Of a stretch of 64,000 nucleotides of DNA, positions 33,840 through 44,438 are shown piece after piece (positions within the stretch are counted from its first letter, which is position 1; every line of letters begins with the position of its first letter). A program made the translations under genes and the position numbers. Location: positions 8,517,156-8,581,155 of the forward strand of contig OX637361.1 in the NCBI GenBank assembly GCA_951799405.1. Reading direction: 5' to 3'. The DNA comes from Agapetus fuscipes (taxonomy: Eukaryota > Arthropoda > Insecta > Trichoptera > Glossosomatidae). The notes beneath the pieces are model-generated. The model saw only the letters and a program-made list of their open reading frames with translations. It was not told where the DNA came from and made no database searches.

Positions 33840-34082
33840 TTTCTTGTTTCAATCCTGGGATTGGCTTGCAGCAATTTCCTTCACTCTTCTCCTCCATTCT
33901 TTTCTGTCTTGTGCGGCTCTTTTAAGGTCTGCATATGATGAGCAGCGCACGTCCACCAACAGGTCCTCCAGGTACTCTTGGCGTGGGCGTCCCCTAGAGT
34001 TGGTCCCCTCGGTCATCCCCTCCATTATGGCATGCAAGAGACCTTCTTGTCGTCAAGGTAGACCTGTGAAAACGAACCTTTT
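33840..34082 (-). pseudogene. LINE C-terminal remnant with GRPR motif
   Basis: Minus-strand frames read KRFVFTGLPDD-like then HAIMEGMTEGTNSRGRPRQE, YLEDLLVD, and DRKEWRRRVKEIAASQSQD with a stop. The RGRPRxxYxxD...DRxxWRRRV order is the usual end of RTE-like or related LINE proteins. It is broken upstream. Confidence 0.7.
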
Positions 34083-34091
34083 AATGACTTT

Positions 34092-34313
34092 ATGGTCCTG
34101 TTGCACCAGCCTCCAATCAATATTTAATTGCTTATTTCTGATAAGGACCTCGATTAAATATTTCTCGGAAGTGGGTAATAATATGATGGAATTTGAACAG
34201 GAAAAATGATGTACATCAGCTGATTTACGTGTATGAAAAAAAAATGATTTTATGGGAGAAATCACACTTAATTTTGATTTTTGTCTGATTGGAGTTTGGT
34301 GCAACAGACCCTA
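34092..34313. mobile_element. MITE-G copy
   Basis: Left end 'GGTCCTGTTGCACCAGCCTC' then CAATCA; right end 'TGATTGGAGTTTGGTGCAAC' then AGACC. A partial copy is at 55145-55182. Non-coding. Confidence 0.7.
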
Positions 34314-35050
34314 TTAGTTTTTATCGAAAACTCAAAACATATGAACATATTATGTAGCTCTGTCACTGTTTTGCAAGGGGTGGCCAAAAGAGTTACAAAA
34401 GTGACAGAAGATTTGCAACATGTCAGTTCTTATAAAATATATATTACACCATCTTTTTGGATATTTTTTTCATTCAAATCAAGACCTTTTTGGAACCTTT
34501 TTGGAACGGTAAAACCAGAACATCCACTCACCCGCTCACTTAACTCATTTCGTGCCAATTTAAATGCTTAAAAAAATAATGCAACACTTGTCGTGTAAAA
34601 TTATTGAAATTCATCATTCTTCAGACCTCAAGGTCCTGCATTTCGAAAGTTCGCAGACCTTCGCAGTCACCTGCGGGGTATTAAAAGTGAAAAATAAAAG
34701 ACACACACTGCCATTATCACCTGGCAGGATTTCAACACGATTTTAATTCACCTCAACTGCGTGCCTTTGTAAATCACTGCGCACTTTGGGCAGCAACTGC
34801 GAAAACCATTCAAAAGGTTAATAAAGTCAAGATTCTTGGCAACTTGTCTACTGGAAAATTCTATATGATTGTGTTTGTGTAACTCCATACAATGTAGATG
34901 AAATGAATTGTTGTAATACGTTGTATTGATTTGAGTACAGTTCTTGACAATATTGTTGTGATAATAAATTCATGTGAATAATGTTTATTGTGTTCGTATC
35001 TGTTGAATTTAAAAGCTTTTTGTTGATTTCGGTAAAATTATATTTGCTTT
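34314..35050. other. No feature seen
   Basis: Intronic and unassigned; short frames only. Confidence 0.3.
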
Positions 35051-35362
35051 GACCGGTCCGTAGCTCAGTGGTAACACTGCGGACTGGGTTCGAATCCCGG
35101 CGGAGCACAAAAATATACCAATTATATTTTCAAATTTACTCTTCGCTGGGGTGAAAAATTCATAAACCGTTACCAGTGACCGGTCACCAAAGATCCATCC
35201 AGCCTAATACAGCAACTGGGTCTTGCTTGAGTATTGGCGCTTTGTAGCGACGACCAAGCTCGTACACCTCTGCGGCACTACAACAAGTGTCATGGACCCC
35301 TAGAGTCTCTAGAATCTAGGGAGTCTCCCGCACAGGATTTCTGAAAAATAAATAAAAATAAA
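35051..35362 (+). mobile_element. SINE2, full-length with LINE-like tail
   Basis: Head 'GACCGGTCCGTAGCTCAGTG' and B-box 'GGGTTCGAATCCC' with a short deletion between them, full body, then 'GAGTCTCCCGCACAGGATTT' (35321-35340) and an AAATA tail. The tail matches the LINE terminus at 28391-28413. Confidence 0.85.
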
Positions 35363-35374
35363 GGTTTCTTTTTA

Positions 35375-35745
35375 CCAACAATTTAGGTTGGAGTGAAGCT
35401 GACTTTCCATTGACTACACGTGCAGCATGTGTAAGCATGAACTTGAACATGCCTGTTTATATGCATCCCCATACTAAATGCTAAATCATTACCTAAAAAA
35501 AAAAATATGGTAAAGCTTTATCTGCCAACATCGTCGATCAAACACATTTTTTTCCTTTGACTGCATACTTTTTGCATTCCATTAGAGTCAAAACCTTTTA
35601 TAGATGAGCTATCTATGATTCTGGATATTCCCTTCATTTGCTATACCAGGAATTCCATCCATCCATACCTTCTTGTTACGTACACTTTCTTAATCAGTCT
35701 TTCGTCAATCATTTTCTCCACGTACTGATAATTAAAATAAGAATA
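35375..35745. mobile_element. LINE-A remnants, both orientations
   Basis: 35375-35480 is a worn plus-strand 3'UTR. About 35500-35740 on the minus strand translates in pieces to NEGNIQNH and similar, equivalent to IANEWNIQSHN of LINE-A. Confidence 0.5.
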
Positions 35746-36123
35746 TTTATATGAGAGAGATCTGATTGCTTGTTAACGGCAAAATCTGTTGGCAGTCAAA
35801 CAGGCCGATTAAATAATGAATTTACGATCGCTAACTAGTTCGGCACATTTCTCTGCCTACGCGATTCGCAGCGGTTAAAACCATAAATCTTTCTTGGTGA
35901 CTTAGGCGGGATCGCCCATACAGCTGGCGCCTGCCTCACAAGGAGTCGAACTCAGCACCTTTTTCTATTAGCAGCCGCACGCTTACTGCTATAAAAAGCC
36001 GCGGTGTGATGCAATGCACAAATTATGCACATTTTGCCGCCTGTAACGCGAGTATAACACTTCACGCACGTTGTAACTCAAACACGGCTTCATGTGCTTC
36101 TTTTACATCTCGTGTTAAATATT
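35746..36123. other. No feature seen
   Basis: Unassigned intronic sequence. Confidence 0.3.
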
Positions 36124-36280
36124 GTTATGATTTTACTGGGGTTCTCTCTTAATTAAACTGCAATTATTTATTTTACACGGTTTGTTTTACAATTTACAAT
36201 AGTATATTGGTCTTCACGGCAAAATGCTTGAAGCGACTGATCCACTGATTCTGTAGTCCGTACATAAAGGCACAAAAAGG

Positions 36281-36900
36281 ATCTAATCTAATCTTATCTA
36301 AGTTGCAAAATATATGTAACACTAAAGATTCAAATTATATGCACTTTCACAAACATACATACACAAGTTCGCGCTTAAACATGCCGCATGTGGTCCTACA
36401 ATATAAAAACCCGAATCTAACATGGACATACACCCTGTAACTCTTGCCGACCTTCCATGAAAACAGGGGTGACATTGGCAAAGTGAACCATTTTCTACAG
36501 CATGGGTGGTCAGCCGCATACCAACCTATAAGGCAAGGAACATATACAACAAATTACAATTTTTAAAATCAACAAATAATAATATTTTTTTTAAATATAA
36601 AAATATATTTGTAACCATTCTGCTCCTGAAGATGCCTCATTAGGCGAAAATATTCGAGCAAAAACAAAAAGAATAAAGTGAATTAAAACCATGTTTTACC
36701 ATTTCTACCATGGACTTTCACTGTGTTAACAGATCAACACTAAAAAAAAAATAATAATATGTATGGACATCAAAAACTAAACAGAAAAACAAATTCCAAT
36801 TTAAAAAACCCTAGCCGCAAAAAATTACAGATCAACCGCCTTTTCTTTCTGTCCTTACGCACTTCTTTCATTTCCTCGAGAGTCATCATTCTTCAGAGGA
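36281..36900 (-). mobile_element. LINE-A 3' end carrying an HHL1 insertion
   Basis: The minus-strand copy includes tail, 3'UTR and the end of the reading frame ('AGATCAACCGCCTTTTCTTT', 'ACTTCTTTCATTTCCTCGAG', encoding the EEMKEVCKD-like segment). An HHL1 repeat sits inside it at 36586-36749. Confidence 0.75.
36586..36749 (+). repeat. HHL1 repeat with 11-base flanking duplication
   Basis: Core CTGAAGA (36626-36632), T, GCCT, loop CATT, AGGC, GAAA (36646-36649). It is flanked by AATAATAATAT at 36575-36585 and 36750-36760, consistent with a target-site duplication, though the sequence is low-complexity. Compared with LINE-A at 44880-44960, the segment is a clean insertion. Confidence 0.65.
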
Positions 36901-37114
36901 TCATTCTTGCATATTCCAGATCATTCGATCTCTCGCTCATACCAGACCGTCGTTCTATGTACCTTACTACCATCATCACACTAGAATCAGATTGCCTTGC
37001 CAGCGTGATTAGAATCATGTGTGCACTAATAATACCATACGTTCGTAAAAATATATTGATCGGAAGTTCCCTCCTGCGAGGCCCATTTCTGAACAAATGG
37101 GAAGGTCAATAAAC

Positions 37115-37360
37115 AAAATTGTCGAATTTATATGATTTTGTAGGGTTTGTGTATTGACACAGTGAAAATTCATTTTATTTAAAATAAAATTATTTTTTCT
37201 TAAACGTAGTTTAATTTTCACAATACTATTTTAATATCTCGAGCACTTTCGACCGTCAATACTCAGATACTCTTGATAATGACCTGAGTATTGACGGTCG
37301 AAAGTGCTCGAGATATAAAATAGTATTGTGAAAATTAAACTACGTTTAAAAAAAATAAAA
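37115..37360. repeat. Fold-back of a hammerhead-like repeat
   Basis: Arms about 37192-37265 and 37284-37356 are near-exact reverse complements. Each contains GACC...GGTC then GAAA. The expected CTGANGA reads TTGATAA at 37273-37279, two changes. The left flank 'GTGTATTGACACAGTGAAAA' matches the right tail of other HHL1 copies in inverse. Confidence 0.65.
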
Positions 37361-38473
37361 GTATGTCGAATTTATGGTGATCCCAACTCACATGATCCAA
37401 GAGCGTTCAATGCATCCCGAAAAAGTCACTGCTTTATGTGAATTTTGGGTTGGCGGTGTTTTCAGCTCATACTCCTTTGAGAAAATAGTTGTTATAGATA
37501 TTTTTGAAAACGTTAGGTATAGTTAAGTTTAAATATATTTTTTTATACTTGGGAAATTGTTTTCCTGAATGCTACAGAAATCCATGTCATTTATTTATCT
37601 TTATTCATTATGACATCTATATAACCTGATATGTCAATATATAACACATACGAGTATGAAGTCTTATGTAAAAACGTGTTATTTTATATTTTCACTGTGA
37701 ATGATTTTCGTTACCTAAATAGTATTTAAAACATGGTATTTTCCAGTTTTCTATTTGTCAATTAAAAACATCATTTATATGTGTAAACGCTTTCACAGAA
37801 TGTCATACAATAACGTAGGTCGTAGACAATCAAAAATTTCAAGCTGTAATCTCTTTAAGTAATTTGAAGAAAATATTAAAATTTATTTTATTTTCTCCAC
37901 GGCTACGCGTACGGGATTGTTGATTATTCATGTTCCTGTAAATAATATAAATAGGTAAAAATGGATGCTTGATCTGAAAAGCATCAATTAAAGTTTAAAA
38001 AAAAATAGATTCATTTATTACAGTCGCATTTGCAAAAAGATTCTGACTGTTGAACCTTACTAACTTTCCCATAATTCGCTGCTATCGGGAAACTATTTTG
38101 TCCGACTCTCATGAAAAGGACTCGTCCATGTATGTTAGGTTCCATACGAATGTGATTTTGCCCAGGCAATCTCGACATAACTACCGATAACATAGATTGA
38201 TAAAAGCGATATACCTAAGCATGGTCACGCGTGATCAGCTAATAAGGCTATCAAATGTTCTTTATACAAATAGTAGGAAGAATTTGTGTGAAATATTTGA
38301 ACATCAGATCAGCTGCTCAAGCGCGACAATGTTGTATCGCTTCCTATCTACCGAAAGCATCGCTAGAAAGTTGTGACTTCTTACCCAGCGGTCTCCAAAC
38401 TATTTCTAGTGTCATCAATCGAGCTCTGACAGCCAATGTTTGTTTTATTCTTGTTTTATTGAAGTAACAAACC
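37361..38473. other. No feature seen
   Basis: AT-rich intronic sequence with no recognised gene or repeat. Confidence 0.35.
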
Positions 38474-38596
38474 CTGGGGTGGAAGTCTCGACGACCGTCG
38501 ATAGATTTTACCTTACTGTGTCTTTTTGAAGATATTATAGAATGAAATATGGCGGCGAATCAACAGCTCATCCATTTTGCATGGAAGAACGATCAG
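38474..38596. mobile_element. MITE-H left half (target of the Harbinger insertion)
   Basis: 'GGGGTGGAAGTCTCGACGAC' then CGTCGATAG, TTTGAAGATA and 'ATATGGCGGCG'. The other half continues at 44439-44530 after the Harbinger element. The element was thus split by the insertion. Confidence 0.75.
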
Positions 38597-39621
38597 GAGG
38601 TCTAAAAAGGCCACTTTGTATGAATCATATTATGATCTGCTTATGAAAATCGTAAAATGGCCACTTGTTGATGATTCATAAAATGATTCGCTTTCAATTC
38701 GTATTTTACAATTCATCTGTTTGACAGTTGTCTATGTAAATCCGTAAAATGGCTCACAAAATATGAATTGCCCAAGTGTCAAATAGCAGAATCATAAACA
38801 GTCACTCAAGAGGAACATTTTACAATTCATTTTTAAAAAATAAATTTGAAATGGCAGATTTAGGCCTATATGAAAATTTTCTGGAGCACGCCCGTGAAAT
38901 GGAAGGCATTTTATATCGCCGGCGAAGTGCAGCTTTGCGAAATACGGACTTAGCCTTTGAAATGCCGGACCGCGAGTTTGTAGGACTATACAGATGAAAC
39001 AAAGGTGTGTGTCGTGACCTCATACAGGAGCTGGAGCCTTATTTACCAAAGCATGGACGAGGAATAAGCACTACTTCCAAGGTTAGTAAAATATTCAAAA
39101 TAATGCATAGATATGTATGCAACTAGCCACAGCTGGTACTTCAACACAATATATTTTATTTTCTTTCTAGGTGTTGAGCGCACTAAGCTTCTATGCATCT
39201 GGTTCATATCAGAGGTTTATAGGAGCCAGTGCTCACAGCAAGATGCATCAAGTGAGTGTGTCCAACTGTATGCGGGCTGTGACAGTAGCTCTTAACAAGG
39301 ACCACTTTAAAAGAAAATATATTCATTTTCCACAAACTCGAGAAGAAAGAAATGCTATCAAACATAAGTAAGTACCTATTTGTAAATTAAAACCTTTTTA
39401 TTTTAATTTTACTCCTCAAATTTTATTATCATTATTTCACAATACACAACCAAAACCTGTGTTTTATAACCTCACTCTAGTATAATGTTGTAATGTAGAT
39501 TTTTTATACAACTCTCCAAAATGATGGAAGCATTACCATCTGTGTGAGGCAACAACAAAAAAAACGATATACCTACCAATATCAAAATGAGTTTAAACAG
39601 TAAGTTATAATAAAAATAAAA

Positions 39622-39747
39622 GACCGGTCCGTAGTCTAGTGGTAACGCTTCGGACTCGTAGACCGGTCACTAAAGGTCCATCCAGCCTTACCACAATTGG
39701 ATCTTGCTTGAGAATTGGCGCTTTGTAGCGACGACCAAGCTCGTAAA
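39622..39747 (+). mobile_element. SINE2, internally deleted
   Basis: Head 'GACCGGTCCGTAGTCTAGTG' jumps directly to 'GACCGGTCACTAAAGGTCCA'. The deletion is bounded by the shared GACCGGTC word, which suggests recombination between two such words. It abuts SINE1. Confidence 0.8.
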
Positions 39748-39751
39748 AGTA

Positions 39752-40068
39752 CGGTTGATAGCTCAGTTGGTAGAATGCTTGCATTCCATGCTGAGAGAAA
39801 GGGTTCGATCTCCACCGAGGGTGTCTGAAATGATTTCTCGTTTTGGTGTTTATTTCAAATCCAAAAATACCGGCAAGGTGTACTCAGCCTTCACAAGAAA
39901 TGAGAACCAGCCCCCTCGGGAGCTGGAAAAACCACACTTCAACTGAAGTGGTTGACGTAAGGTTGGCCCCCTTACCTGTGAAAATAAATAGGTCCTGAAT
40001 CGCCACATGCGGCCCCTTCGGGGACAACGCGGCAAGAAGTTACACCATATATGTAGCTTGGTTGCATT
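39752..40068 (+). mobile_element. SINE1 copy inside Harbinger
   Basis: Head 'GATAGCTCAGTTGGTAGAAT', worn B-box 'GGGTTCGATCTCC', full body to 'GTTACACCATATATGTAGC'. Younger than the Harbinger element that contains it. Confidence 0.85.
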
Positions 40069-40359
40069 CAGTTGCATATGTAGTAGCGCAGTAAACAGGG
40101 CTACCGCAGACATATGTACATAATTATATTTGTGCTTATTATTCCGCACGCACATTGCTATTGTTAAGCCTGCGGAGCATGAAGAGAGGTTTTTTAACCG
40201 GAAAGGTTATCACTCTTTAAATGCGCAATTGGTAAATACCTGCGTACTCCCTACCTACTCCTTTATACTTAATTTTAAAATGAAACTACAAATGTTGTGT
40301 ATGTAAATATTTATTATATTTGTATATTATTTGTAATATTTATTTTTATTTTGTTTTAT

Positions 40360-40560
40360 TGGAATGTTTTATGAGGAGATTGTGAAAGAATGGGATATAC
40401 AAAGTGAGCGTAAAAGAAGAAAATGCATGAAAAAGGTGATGGATATGAATGAATTGAAAGAGGTATGTAAGGATAGGAAAAAATGGAGGCAACTCTGCAG
40501 AGGCTCTGGCCACCCCTAGCGGAATGGCGACAGAGTTACAGTAACAGTTACAGTACAGGA
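40360..40560 (+). mobile_element. LINE-B 3' end
   Basis: Codes in pieces for EEIVKEWDIQSERKRRKCMK, KVMDMNELKEVCKDRKKW, then 'GGCCACCCCTAGCGGAATGG' and a GTTACA-type tail. 5'-truncated. Confidence 0.75.
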
Positions 40561-40571
40561 TGACCAACAGC

Positions 40572-41048
40572 TACATAATCTATAATCTAAGTTGCAAGGA
40601 TATATTCATTTAAAGCTCTCAGATGTATGCCCACAAACAAACACGTGTAGTTCGCGCTTACAAATGCTGAATGTGTACTTATAAATAAAATCCAAACCTC
40701 AAATGAACATAAGCCCTACAACTTTTGCCGACCTTCTCTGACACAGGGGTGAAATTGGCAAAGTGAACCTTTTTTTTACAGTATGGGTGGTCAGCCTCAT
40801 ATCACTTATCTTATCTTAACCTATAAGTCAAGGAATACTAATAATAAATAACATTTAAGTATAAAAAATAACAAAACCTTAAAAATAAATCTATACAACA
40901 AAAAGTCAAAAAAATTCTATGCATAAAATGTAGCAAATTAATAAACCAACATTACAAATCAATATTTCAGATAAGCCGCCACTTCTTCCTGTGCTTGTAT
41001 ACTGCTTTCACTTCACCCAGAATCATAACCTTTTTCATACAAGCTAAT
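40572..41048 (-). mobile_element. LINE-A 3' end
   Basis: Tail 'CATAATCTATAATCTAAGTT' at the left, full 3'UTR, then the coding end on the minus strand ('CCAGAATCATAACCTTTTTC'). The 3'UTR has a short inserted duplication ('ATCACTTATCTTATCTTAAC'). Confidence 0.75.
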
Positions 41049-41066
41049 TTTCAAATTTGAAAAATA

Positions 41067-41632
41067 GGGAATGCATTCTCTGGATGAAATTAAAGAAGTA
41101 TGTTAGGACCGAAAAAATGGCGGTTAATCTGTAATGTTGATCTATAGCGTTGGCGGCTTATTCTATTCCATGTAGTTTTTATAAATTTATTTTTAAGATG
41201 CTGTTATTTTTATATATTTTAATGTCATTTATTATCTGTATTCCTTGACTAATAGGTTTATACGCTGACCATTGTTCCTTTCGCGCTTACAAATGCTGCA
41301 TGTGTACTTACAAATTAAAATCCGAATCTCAAGTGAACATAAACCCTGCAACTTTTGCCGACCTTCCCTGAAACAGGGGTGACATTGGCAAAGTGAACCA
41401 TTATTTACAGTATGGGTGGTCAGCCTCATATAAACCTATAAGTCAAGGAATACCAATAATAAATAACATTAAAATATGACAAAAAAAAAAACAGCATCTT
41501 AAAAATAAATTTATAAAAACTACATGGAATAGAATAAGCCGCCAACGCTATAGATCAACATTACAGATTAACCGCCATTTTTTCGGTCCTTACATACTTC
41601 TTTAATTTCATCCAGAGATTGCATTCCCTAGT
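41067..41632. mobile_element. LINE-A inverted duplication
   Basis: The plus-strand coding end and 3'UTR start (41067-41262) and a minus-strand 3'UTR plus coding end (41280-41632) mirror each other. The outer 190 bases or so are nearly identical (both hold 'AAATGGCGGTTAATCTGTAA' in one sense or the other). Both copies are 5'-truncated at the same codon. Confidence 0.7.
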
Positions 41633-41674
41633 ACATACATACAGTTCTATTATAAAATCAAAGACTAACGCGGT

Positions 41675-42000
41675 TGTTTGACATTATCAATAGGACAAAA
41701 CAAATTTACCGCATGAATTTTAGTAGAACCTAACGTTTTGGCGCTGTTGCAAGTACCGTTGTCCAGGGTAGACTGAAGAGCCAACAATCCGTTCTGGGGA
41801 TAGGCGGCATACCGCTGCCCCACTGCAAAGATTATGACGGTGGCTGGGCGGCGGGTTAGAACCCGCCGCCCAGCCACCGTCTCTTCTCTTCAGTCTCACC
41901 GGCTGAGTTCAGTCGACCCTGACAACGGCGCTTGCAACAGCGCCGAAACGGCGGGTTCTACTAAAATGTACGCAGTAAATACGCTTTACCCTATTTATAA
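41675..42000. repeat. Fold-back with a perfect GC-rich centre
   Basis: Outer arms include 'TTTTAGTAGAACC' with 'GGTTCTACTAAAA', and GTTGCAAG with CTTGCAAC. The centre 41836-41881 is an exact palindrome: 22 bases, a 2-base turn, 22 bases. 41919-41948 reads CTGACAA, C, GGCGCT, TGCAAC, AGCGCC, GAAA, a hammerhead-like core with one change in CTGANGA. Confidence 0.75.
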
Positions 42001-42913
42001 GTTTTATTATACTTCAGGTGTGTGACTCGGACTTAAATATTTTAAGTATTGATGCCAGCCATGGTGGTGCAGATCATGATTCATTTGTTTGGAGCCACCA
42101 ACCAATCAAGTTCCACCTTGAACATCTCCACCAAGCTGAAAATGAAACAGTGTGGTTATTAGGTTATTAGTTATAGTTATTTATATATAGTATATATATA
42201 GTATTAGTTATATTATTAGTTATCTACATATTAACAAGATACAATATTTTAATTGTTAGTATAACAACACAGTCTGTTTCAGGTGATTCAGGCTATCCCC
42301 TAAGATCTACTCTGTTGACACCGATAGTGGTCACAGAAGCTGGTTCGCCCCAGCGGCACTACACCGATCTGCATTGCCGTGTAAGGAATACTGTGGAGCG
42401 ATGTATTGGGGTGCTTAAAAGTCGCTGGCGATGTTTGCTTGTGGACCGCAAATTACATTATGATCCCGTGACTGCTGGATACATCACAAATGCTTGTGTA
42501 GTTCTACATAATATTGCCTGTAATGGCTCTAACACCACACGAAGAGCAAAATGAAGCAGCAATGCAGGTAATGTATTGTTGTAATAAAGTACTAGCATCT
42601 AGTTATGTCTACATTGCTGTTGTTATTTGTATAAGAAGGTAATTATGACATATGTACACTCGTTTCAGATAAGACATCCACACAATGAAATTGTGTTAAG
42701 AAGGAACGATCCATTAGCAGCGGGTGAGCGCGCCAGAAATGCTCTGATAGCAAGGCTTTGGGCTACACGGCCATGAAACTTTGTTATTTGATCCATGTAG
42801 TTTTTTTCTGTTACATTCTTGTATTGATAGTTTTAATAAAGATCTTTTCCTTAATGCATGACTAAAGTTTCATTTACAACAAAAAATAGTAGGAAACCTT
42901 GTTGGTTTTACCT

Positions 42914-43919
42914 TTAATGAGGCACAATAATGTGGGCTAAATATTTTTCGGCTACATCTGCAAGCCGCTGGAGACTCCGCCCGATTTGGTCTAGAGCGGC
43001 TACATCTGCAAGCCGCTCGAGACTGCCCGATTCGGTCTTGAGCACGGGTATAAGCAGCATCAGATGCAGCTCGCTGTAGCTCCACCTGTGACAAAACCCT
43101 CCTAGCCTCATCTAGTGGAGCCAGCGGACGAGCTGAAATAATACATTTATCATCATCTCAATGTTATGTTGTTGTCTATAATGAAATTTTCATCAGTAAA
43201 GCTAGTTGCACTACTTACTGCACTGTCGTGTTAGTCGAGGCAGAAGTGGTGGCTCAATGACAGGGTCTAAAACCTGCAGAGGTGGTGGGGCGGTGGCTGC
43301 TGGAGCCTCAGTAATGTCCTTGTCAAAAATCAACTCTAGTCTGAAACAACAAAATTTTCCATTCCTACAATTTCTATTTAAGTAAGTACATTAACAAATT
43401 TATGGTGTTTATGTGTAGCCGTGAAGGTCTTTCATCTGAATAAGTAAGTTATTTCAGTTAATAAATAAAATTCAATACAACACTGTTTCTTTCACTTTTT
43501 AAGATATTCAAATATGAAATAAATATGGCCTTTCACAGTGTTAACCCACAAACTTTGAAAAAACTAAATAAAAGTAAGTTTCACAGGCCAAACGGTAACT
43601 CAACCTACATGACTGGAGAATCACACACAAGTGACACAAGACTAGGTTTATATTGAATGTTTTCTTTTCAAATTGATATTTTGCAAGAACAATACGATGA
43701 TTATTGTAAGAAAATATTTATTCTACTCACTGCACATCTGGAGCGACATCATGAACCTGAGAGGTGGATGGCTGTTCGTCCAGAGGAGGATGACTGCCAT
43801 TGAGCCTCCGATACTCTTGAAATGCGCTTTTCCAACCTAAAAAATATTAGGTGATTAAATTATTTAAGTAAATAAAAGTAATCTTTAATTGTGAAAAAGT
43901 TTAAAGACAGTCACTTACT
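42914..43919 (-). pseudogene. Harbinger second protein (Myb/MADF-like partner), broken
   Basis: Minus-strand exons 43731-43836, 43219-43340 and 42914-43132 join in one frame through GT-AG introns: WKSAFQEYRRLNGS, HPPLDEQPSTSQVHD, VQLELIFDKDITEAP, then RPLAPLDEARRVLSQVELQR and RAQDRIG. After RIG a frame change occurs; the shifted frame continues SLERLADVAALDQIGR, SLQRLADVAEKYLAHIIVPH and a stop at 42914-42916. The C-terminus resembles the coiled tail of Harbinger DNA-binding partners, which help import or target the transposase. The N-terminal DNA-binding domain would lie upstream (a donor site ends a possible exon at 43919) but I could not trace it. Role inferred from family and position. Confidence 0.65.
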
Positions 43920-44438
43920 TTGAAAGGAGTCCAACTCGCATTAAATACGCGAAATTATGGTAAAACTTCGTTTATTTGATTTCCTTTTTTCTAATTTGAC
44001 ATTTGGTGGCCAGCCGAAAAAATTAAACATTATTTTTCTGTTTGTTCTTCTTCTCTATGGCGGATTCCCGCGTTCAGCAGGGGCGCCAGTGTCGCGATGT
44101 TAATATTATTTTTAATGATGGTCAAATTTCGTCTTCTTGTGCCTAATATTAATGGTTTTTATATTAATTAGTATTATTTTATTGAAAAATATACATTTTA
44201 TCGTAAAATACCTGCACAAATACTAAAAAATGAATAGAAAAAGATCCGGGTCAATTTAGGTTCTTAATTTTTTTTCTCCATGGCAATAATGACACCAAAT
44301 ATGAATCATATTGTGAAATGAATGGAATAGGAATTGCTAAAATGTGGGACCGTTTTACGAAAAATAGAGGAATTGCTTAGGATCTGCTATAGAATTCAGG
44401 AAATGAATTGCCCAATGTGGGTGGCCGTTTTAGACCTC

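Larger units (their letters stand above)
36124..37056 (+). repeat. LTR-like repeat split by a LINE-A insertion
   Basis: 36124-36280 ('TGTTATGATTTTACTGGGGT', 'GGTCTTCACGGCAAAATGCT') is the 5' part. 36897-37056 ('TTCTTGCATATTCCAGATCA' to CGTTCGTAAAA) is the 3' part of the same element as 51345-51635. The LINE-A copy between them interrupts it. Confidence 0.55.
38851..42776 (+). pseudogene. HARBI1-like transposase, broken
   Basis: Exons at 38851-39081, 39171-39367, 42018-42162, 42283-42567 and 42669-42776, with GT-AG boundaries. The start is MADLGLYENFLEHAREM; then PYLPKHGRGISTTSK, VLSALSFYASGSYQRFIGAS, and later DASHGGADHDSFVW, GDSGYPLRSTLLTPI and RNTVERCIGVLKSRW, the second catalytic Asp and the Glu regions of the DDE triad. 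Damage: TGA at 38995-38997 after GLYR, no exon found for the first catalytic Asp (VDGTH region, expected between 39367 and 42018, where the splice phases also no longer match), and a frameshift near 42526 after HNIACN, beyond which the old frame MALTPHEEQNEAAMQ resumes. Family membership is secure; it is not active. Confidence 0.85.
38597..44438. mobile_element. PIF/Harbinger DNA transposon, decayed
   Basis: Inverted ends GAGGTCTAAAAAGGCCAC (left) and the complement of GAGGTCTAAAACGGCCAC (right), one mismatch. CAG lies directly outside both ends (38594-38596 and 44439-44441), a 3-base target duplication. It encodes a HARBI1-like transposase on the plus strand and a second protein on the minus strand, converging near 42.8-42.9 kb. 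This two-gene layout is known for the superfamily. SINE2, SINE1, LINE-A, LINE-B and a fold-back have inserted in the transposase intron. Both genes carry disabling mutations. Confidence 0.85.

Noticed and set aside
42315..42554. Domesticated HARBI1-like host gene
   Set aside because: The element keeps both inverted ends and a target duplication, and the reading frame has a stop, a frameshift and a missing exon, so it is a dead transposon.
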